NCBI RefSeq assembly: GCF_003789055.1
Contig: NZ_ML119083.1
Span: forward strand, 310,001-374,000
Source: Histidinibacterium lentulum
GTDB taxonomy: Bacteria; Pseudomonadota; Alphaproteobacteria; Rhodobacterales; Rhodobacteraceae
Direction of reading: 5' to 3'
DNA length: 64,000 bases
In this document: positions 59,677-64,000 of the stretch, one piece after another
Layout: each line of letters opens with the position of its first letter
Numbering within the stretch: the stretch's first letter is position 1
Program-made: the position numbers and the translations under genes
Notes under the pieces: model-generated
Told to the model about the DNA's origin: nothing
The model's input: only the letters and a program-made list of their open reading frames with translations
Databases searched by the model: none

Positions 59677-59984
59677 GTCCACGCGTGGACAGTGGGGCAG
59701 GTGATTGATATTTCTGTGTTCTCCGGACGGAACGGTTTCGGGACGGTGGGGTCACGGGATCTTTGCCGGGTCGTGCCATCGGGTGCCGCGACGAACAGGC
59801 CCGACCGAGGGGGGGGGTCGGGCCAGCGTCGTGGTGGGGTCGTGGTGGGTTGGAAACCCACCCTACGGGGGGGGTAGGGTGGGTTTTCAACCCACCATCC
59901 GCGGACCCGGTCAGGGCGTAGGGTGGGGTTTCAACCTACCGTCCCCGGGACCGCTCAGGGCGTAGGGTGGAGTTTCAACCCGCC
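59677..59984. repeat. mutS-grpE convergent intergenic region with family B tandem array
   Basis: The gap of 325 bp has no gene. After mutS comes the 14-bp palindrome GTCCACGCGTGGAC (59677-59690), then G-rich sequence without clear features. A reversed family B unit (59844-59867) faces three direct units starting at 59874, 59918 and 59962, exactly 44 bp apart. Each unit reads GTAGGGTGG-GTTTCAACC-type plus a spacer with TCAGGGC. Confidence 0.85.
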
Positions 59985-59998
59985 GTCCCCGAAGCGGG

Positions 59999-60592
59999 TC
60001 AGCCCGCGGGCATGGAGCTGACGCCGACCTGCGCGGGGCGCAGGAGGCGGTCGTGGAGCATGAAGCCCACGGCGGCGACCTGGATGATGTCGCCGGCCTT
60101 CGTGCCGGGCAGAGGCGCCTCGAACATGGCCTGGTGAACCTGCGGATCGAAGCGGTCGCCGACCTCCGGCGCGATGGGCTCGATCCCGTGTTTCTTGAAC
60201 ACGTTCAGAAGCTCCTTCATCGTCAGCTCCACGCCCTCGAGCAGCGCCTTCGAGACCTCGCGGCTTTCGTCGTTGGCGGTCTCGAGCGCGCGGCTGAGGC
60301 TGTCGAAGACCGGCAGCATGTCGCGCGCCAGCTTCGTTCCGCCGTAATGCTCCGCCTCGCGGCGGTCGCGGTCGGCCCGCTTGCGGACGTTCTCGGCCTC
60401 GGCCAGCGCCCGCACGAAACGGTCTTTGAATTCGTCCCTCTCGGCGCGCAGGGCCTCGAGTTCGCCGCCGCCCTCTGCGGGCGCCTCCTCCTCCGGGCCG
60501 GTCTCCGCGACACCGTCGGTCGGCTGGGCGTCGCCGCGCAGCTCCGCGGCGACCTCGTCCATGAATTCCTGCTCGCTCTTCGGCTTGGCCAT
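59999..60592 (-). CDS. grpE: nucleotide exchange factor GrpE
   Basis: GrpE releases ADP from DnaK. The 197-residue product has an acidic disordered N-terminus (residues 10-45), a long coiled coil (about 46-110, LRAERDEFKDRFVRALAEAE) and the C-terminal beta domain with FDPQVHQAMFE and GFMLHDRLLRPAQVGVS. It starts 10 bp after the hrcA stop on the same strand, a common pair. Confidence 0.96.
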   Translation of the reverse strand: MAKPKSEQEFMDEVAAELRGDAQPTDGVAETGPEEEAPAEGGGELEALRAERDEFKDRFVRALAEAENVRKRADRDRREAEHYGGTKLARDMLPVFDSLSRALETANDESREVSKALLEGVELTMKELLNVFKKHGIEPIAPEVGDRFDPQVHQAMFEAPLPGTKAGDIIQVAAVGFMLHDRLLRPAQVGVSSMPAG

Positions 60593-60602
60593 GTCTGTTC
60601 CT

Positions 60603-61667
60603 TCACGCGCGGTCGGAAATGAGGCGCCCGACCAGCTGGGCTGTATAATCCACGATTGGCACGATCCGGCCGTAGTTCAGCCGGGTCGGCCCGATCACGC
60701 CGACGGCGCCGACGATCTTGCGGTCGGCGTTCATATATGGAGAAACGACGAGAGAGGAACCCGTCAGCGAAAAGAGCTTGTTCTCCGACCCGATGAAGAT
60801 GCGCACGCCGTCGCCTTCCTCGGTCAGGTCGAGGAATTCGGCGATGTCGCGCTTGCGCTCGAGATCGTCGAAGAGCTCCCTGATCCTCTCGAGGTCCTCG
60901 GCCTCGGTTTCTCCGGTCAGGAGATTGCCGCGTCCGCGGACGATGAGCCGCTCCGTGGCCTCCCCCTTGTCCTGCCAGAGCACCAGCCCCTGTTCCACGA
61001 GATCGGCGGCCAGCGCGTCGATCTGCTGACGGCGCGCGGCGATCTCGCGGCGCATGACGTCCGCCAGTTCCGAAAGCGTCCGGCCCTCGGCCAGCGCGTT
61101 GATGAAATTGGCGGCCTCGCGCATGGACGAGGGCGTCTGGCCGGGCGGAGGGGTGAAGACGCGGTTCTCCACATGGCCGTCGGCGAAGACGAGCACGACC
61201 AGCGCGCGGTCCTGGGCGAGGCTGACGAACTCGACATGCTTGACCGGCGCGGCGCGTTTCGGGGCAAGCACGAGGCTCGCGCCGCGCGTGAGGCCGGAGA
61301 GGGCCTGTCCGACGCTGTCGAGAAGGCCGGCCACGTCGCTGGTGTTCGAGCCCAGGGTCGCGTCGATCTTCTCGCGGTCCTCACCGGCGAGATCGCCGAG
61401 CTCCAGCAGGCCGTCCACGAAGAGGCGCAGACCCAGTTGCGTCGGCACCCGGCCGGCGCTGACATGGGGACTGCCGAGCAGGCCCAGGTACTCGAGATCC
61501 TGCATGACGTTGCGGATCGTCGCGGCGGAGACCTGTTCGGACATGCTGCGGGTCAGCGTGCGGGAGCCCACGGGCGCACCGGTGTCGAGATAGCTTTCGA
61601 CCACCCGGCGAAACACTTCGCGCGAGCGGTCGTTCATCTCGTCGATCAGGGTGGTCTTGTCTGTCAC
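60603..61667 (-). CDS. hrcA: heat-inducible transcription repressor HrcA
   Basis: HrcA binds CIRCE elements and represses groESL-type operons. The 354-residue protein has an N-terminal winged helix (SREVFRRVVESYLDTGAPVG and SAATIRNVMQDLEYLGLL) and a GAF-like middle domain. It starts with GTG at 61665-61667; the ATG at 61634 (MNDRSREVF) is an alternative 11 codons in. No CIRCE inverted repeat was seen in its own upstream region. Confidence 0.94.
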   Translation of the reverse strand: MTDKTTLIDEMNDRSREVFRRVVESYLDTGAPVGSRTLTRSMSEQVSAATIRNVMQDLEYLGLLGSPHVSAGRVPTQLGLRLFVDGLLELGDLAGEDREKIDATLGSNTSDVAGLLDSVGQALSGLTRGASLVLAPKRAAPVKHVEFVSLAQDRALVVLVFADGHVENRVFTPPPGQTPSSMREAANFINALAEGRTLSELADVMRREIAARRQQIDALAADLVEQGLVLWQDKGEATERLIVRGRGNLLTGETEAEDLERIRELFDDLERKRDIAEFLDLTEEGDGVRIFIGSENKLFSLTGSSLVVSPYMNADRKIVGAVGVIGPTRLNYGRIVPIVDYTAQLVGRLISDRA

Positions 61668-61695
61668 GTCCGGTTTCCGGAGAACGGGCGGCCCA

Positions 61696-61723
61696 ATTAG
61701 AACGACCCGCCGGGGGAGGTCAA
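61696..61723 (-). promoter_or_regulatory. probable promoter of hrcA-grpE
   Basis: On the minus strand TTGACC (61723-61718), a 16-bp spacer and TCTAAT (61701-61696) resemble a housekeeping promoter, about 29 bp upstream of the hrcA GTG. It does not look like a heat-shock sigma-32 promoter. Confidence 0.5.
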
Positions 61724-61787
61724 TCGGGGTTGGACTGCGCCCCGCGCCGGGGGTAGGGGAGGCTGAGCGGATCAGGGGAGACGGACG

Positions 61788-62498
61788 ATGCGGCCATCGG
61801 GGCGGGCACTGGACGAATTGAGGGCGGTCTCGATCGAGACGGGGGTGACGAAACATGCGGAAGGCTCCTGCCTCGTGCGGATGGGCGACACCCATGTGCT
61901 GTGCACCGCGAGCCTCGAGGACCGGCCGCCGCCATTCCTGAAGGGCACGGGTCTCGGCTGGGTCACGGCGGAATACGGGATGCTGCCCCGGTCCACCGGG
62001 AGCCGGATGCGGCGTGAGGCGACCGCGGGAAAGCAGGGCGGCCGCACGGTGGAGATCCAGCGGCTGATCGGGCGCAGCCTGCGCGCGGGCGTGGACCGGG
62101 TGGCGCTGGGCGAGCGGCAGATCACCGTGGATTGCGACGTGCTGCAGGCCGACGGCGGCACGCGCTGCGCCGCGATCACGGGCGGATGGGTCGCGCTGAA
62201 GCTGGCGGTGGGCAAACTGATGAAGGCAGGCGAGGTGCGCACCGATCCGCTGGGCGACCCGGTCTCGGCGGTGAGCTGCGGGATCTACGCCGGCCAGCCG
62301 GTGCTGGACCTCGATTACCCGGAGGACAGCGAGGCGGGCGTCGACGGCAATTTCGTGATGGCCGGGAACCGGCTGATCGAGGTGCAGATGTCGGCGGAGG
62401 GCGCGACCTTCTCGCGCGGGGAGATGGACCAGCTTCTGGCGCTGGCGGAGGCCGGCTGCGCGGCACTCGCGGAGGCGCAGCGCGCGGCGGTCGCATGA
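61788..62498 (+). CDS. rph: ribonuclease PH
   Basis: RNase PH trims tRNA 3' ends by phosphorolysis. The 236-residue product starts [20 protein letters not shown] and has [20 protein letters not shown] (20 residues) and [16 protein letters not shown]. The [16 protein letters not shown] region is also conserved. Length is typical (about 237). It is divergent from hrcA and overlaps rdgB by ATGA. Confidence 0.97.
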   Translation: MRPSGRALDELRAVSIETGVTKHAEGSCLVRMGDTHVLCTASLEDRPPPFLKGTGLGWVTAEYGMLPRSTGSRMRREATAGKQGGRTVEIQRLIGRSLRAGVDRVALGERQITVDCDVLQADGGTRCAAITGGWVALKLAVGKLMKAGEVRTDPLGDPVSAVSCGIYAGQPVLDLDYPEDSEAGVDGNFVMAGNRLIEVQMSAEGATFSRGEMDQLLALAEAGCAALAEAQRAAVA

Positions 62499-63106
62499 CC
62501 CGGCGGTTCGACGGAGAGCGGCTGGTCGTCGCCACGCACAACGCGGGCAAGCTGGAGGAGATCGCGGCGCTGCTGGAGCCCTTTGGGGTGGCGTTGACCT
62601 CGGCGGGCGATCACGGGCTGATCGAGCCCGAGGAGACGGAAGACACCTTCGTCGGCAATGCGCGGATCAAGGCCCATGCGGCGGCGGGGGCCACCGGCCT
62701 GCCGGCGCTCGCGGACGACAGCGGGCTGACGATCGACGCGCTGGGCGGCGATCCGGGCGTCAGGACGGCGGATTGGGCCGAAACAGGGTCTGGCCGGGAC
62801 TTCGCGCTCGCCATGACCCGCACCTGGAACGCGCTGGAGGAGGTCTCCGCCCCCGAGCCGCGCCGGGCGCAGTTCCGTTGCACGCTGGTGCTGGCCTGGC
62901 CCGACGGGCATGACGAGGTGTTCGAGGGCGTCATGCCGGGACGGATCGTCTGGCCGATGCGGGGCGACCAGGGGCACGGGTACGATCCGATCTTCCAGCC
63001 GGACGGGCATGAGCTGACCTTCGGCGAGATGGACCGTTGGGAGAAGAACGAGATCAGCCACCGGGCGCGGGCCTTTGCCGCGCTGGTCGAGGGGTGCTTT
63101 GGCTGA
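62495..63106 (+). CDS. rdgB: dITP/XTP pyrophosphatase (RdgB/HAM1)
   Basis: The enzyme removes non-canonical purine nucleotides such as dITP and XTP. The 203-residue protein has the HAM1 motifs [28 protein letters not shown] and [11 protein letters not shown], and ends with a conserved [10 protein letters not shown]. The start overlaps the rph stop. The rph-rdgB-hemW order is common in alphaproteobacteria. Confidence 0.96.
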   Translation: MTRRFDGERLVVATHNAGKLEEIAALLEPFGVALTSAGDHGLIEPEETEDTFVGNARIKAHAAAGATGLPALADDSGLTIDALGGDPGVRTADWAETGSGRDFALAMTRTWNALEEVSAPEPRRAQFRCTLVLAWPDGHDEVFEGVMPGRIVWPMRGDQGHGYDPIFQPDGHELTFGEMDRWEKNEISHRARAFAALVEGCFG

Positions 63107-64000
63107 GGACTGGCAGGCGGGGGGCTTCGGCCTTTACGTGCACTGGCCGTTCTGCCAGGCGAAATGCCCCTATTGCGACTTCAACTCGCATGTCGTGGCG
63201 GGGGTGGACCAGGAGCGCTGGGCGAGGGCGCTGGTGGCGGAAATCCGGAGGTACGGGGAGCAGACGGGGCCGAGGGTGCTTGGCAGCGTGTTCTTCGGGG
63301 GTGGCACGCCGAGCCTGATGGGGCCGGAGACGGTCGCCGCGGTCCTGGAGGCGGTGCGGGAGACCTGGCCGAGGGCGAACGATCTCGAGGTGACGCTGGA
63401 GGCCAATCCGACTTCGGTGGAGGCAGGGCGGTTCCGCGGCTACCGGGATGCGGGCGTCACGCGGGTATCTCTGGGCGTGCAGGCGCTGGATGACGAAAGC
63501 CTGCGGCGGCTGGGGCGGCTGCACAGCGCGGACGAGGCGCGGGCGGCGTTCGGGATCGCGCGGGACGTGTTCGAGCGGGTGAGCTTCGACCTGATCTATG
63601 CGCGGCAGGATCAGGGGGTGGAGGACTGGCGGCGGGAGCTGGGTGCGGCGCTGGCGCTGGCCGTGGATCACCTGTCGCTCTACCAGCTGACGATCGAGGA
63701 AGGCACGGCCTTTGGCGCGCGACATGCGGCGGGGGGCCTGAAGGGATTGCCGGACGAGGATCGGGCGGCGGACCTGTGGGAGGTCACTCAAGAGATGACG
63801 GCAGCGGCGGGGATGGCGTCCTATGAGGTGTCGAACCACGCGCGACCAGATGCGGTATGTTACCACAACATGGTGTATTGGCGCTCTGGGGATTACGCAG
63901 CGGTCGGGCCGGGGGCGCATGGGCGGCTGACGCTGGACGGGCAGCGTTGGGCCACGGTGGCGCATCGGGCGCCGGGCAAGTGGATGGACGGGGTTGAACG
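63099..64000 (+). CDS. hemW: radical SAM haem chaperone HemW (cut by window edge)
   Basis: HemW is the HemN-like radical SAM protein now regarded as a haem chaperone; it is often mislabelled coproporphyrinogen III oxidase. The open frame has [20 protein letters not shown] with the Cx3Cx2C cluster motif, [14 protein letters not shown]-type [23 protein letters not shown] and VGPGAHGRL. It starts with TTG at 63099, overlapping the rdgB stop. About 300 codons are seen; the C-terminus lies outside. Confidence 0.93.
   Translation, partial: MAEDWQAGGFGLYVHWPFCQAKCPYCDFNSHVVAGVDQERWARALVAEIRRYGEQTGPRVLGSVFFGGGTPSLMGPETVAAVLEAVRETWPRANDLEVTLEANPTSVEAGRFRGYRDAGVTRVSLGVQALDDESLRRLGRLHSADEARAAFGIARDVFERVSFDLIYARQDQGVEDWRRELGAALALAVDHLSLYQLTIEEGTAFGARHAAGGLKGLPDEDRAADLWEVTQEMTAAAGMASYEVSNHARPDAVCYHNMVYWRSGDYAAVGPGAHGRLTLDGQRWATVAHRAPGKWMDGVE

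Noticed and set aside
59844-59984. Possible CRISPR array
   Set aside because: Units are 44 bp apart with hairpin repeats and near-identical spacers, only three direct units, and no cas genes nearby; it is a tandem intergenic repeat.
61668-61787. CIRCE element or sigma-32 promoter for hrcA-grpE
   Set aside because: No TTAGCACTC-N9-GAGTGCTAA-like repeat or CTTG...CCCAT heat-shock promoter could be found; only a housekeeping-like promoter fits.
63099-64000. Coproporphyrinogen III dehydrogenase HemN
   Set aside because: The shorter N-terminus with the CxxxCxxC motif within the first 25-30 residues and linkage to rph-rdgB fit HemW instead.

Overview
This window comes from an alphaproteobacterium of the Rhodobacterales (Rhodobacteraceae). 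It carries an almost complete photosynthesis gene cluster (PGC) of about 47 kb, from roughly 5.9 to 52.9 kb, flanked by housekeeping genes. The DNA is GC-rich. Gene content and order match the Rhodobacter-type PGC, including pufX and pufQ, with no pufC seen in the puf operon. The genus cannot be fixed from sequence reading alone.

Left flank (1-5.8 kb): a truncated membrane protein, argG, a small exported protein, a sulfotransferase-like protein next to a class IV aminotransferase, an exported MsrA, and a glutaredoxin/MauE membrane protein.

PGC: (a) the minus-strand series bchF-bchN-bchB-bchH-bchL-bchM-lhaA-puhA-puhB-puhC-orf98-acsF-puhE-hemA-cycA. (b) The plus-strand regulators ppaA and ppsR, then a cation-efflux gene, then bchG-(pucC-like)-bchP-idi. 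(c) The minus-strand crtE-crtF and bchC-bchX-bchY-bchZ-pufQ-pufB-pufA-pufL-pufM-pufX-dxs. (d) The plus-strand crtD-crtC. (e) The minus-strand crtI-crtB-tspO, with a SapC-like gene. (f) The plus-strand crtA-bchI-bchD-bchO. Together these supply most steps of bacteriochlorophyll a synthesis, the spheroidene/spheroidenone carotenoid pathway, isoprenoid and haem precursors, the RC-LH1-PufX core and its assembly factors. Thirteen perfect TGT-N12-ACA operators for the repressor PpsR lie in the five main regulatory intergenic regions.

The cluster looks tuned to oxygen. It has the O2-dependent cyclase AcsF and the O2-dependent CrtA. The position that holds bchE-bchJ in Rhodobacter sphaeroides is occupied here by a metal-efflux gene. 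PpsR has a single cysteine, so it cannot form an intramolecular disulfide switch. This fits an aerobic anoxygenic phototroph or a strongly oxygen-adapted relative, but that is inference.

Right flank (53-64 kb): a ribokinase-like gene, malic enzyme (maeB), a YrbL-like kinase, mutS, grpE, hrcA, rph, rdgB and a truncated hemW.

Non-coding structure is rich. There are two dispersed repeat families, one forming a tandem 44-bp array after mutS. There are strong terminator hairpins, competing hairpins between pufA and pufL, and a stack of near-perfect palindromes between bchY and bchZ that appears to hide the bchZ ribosome-binding site. No tRNA, rRNA, CRISPR array, insertion sequence or transposase was seen.
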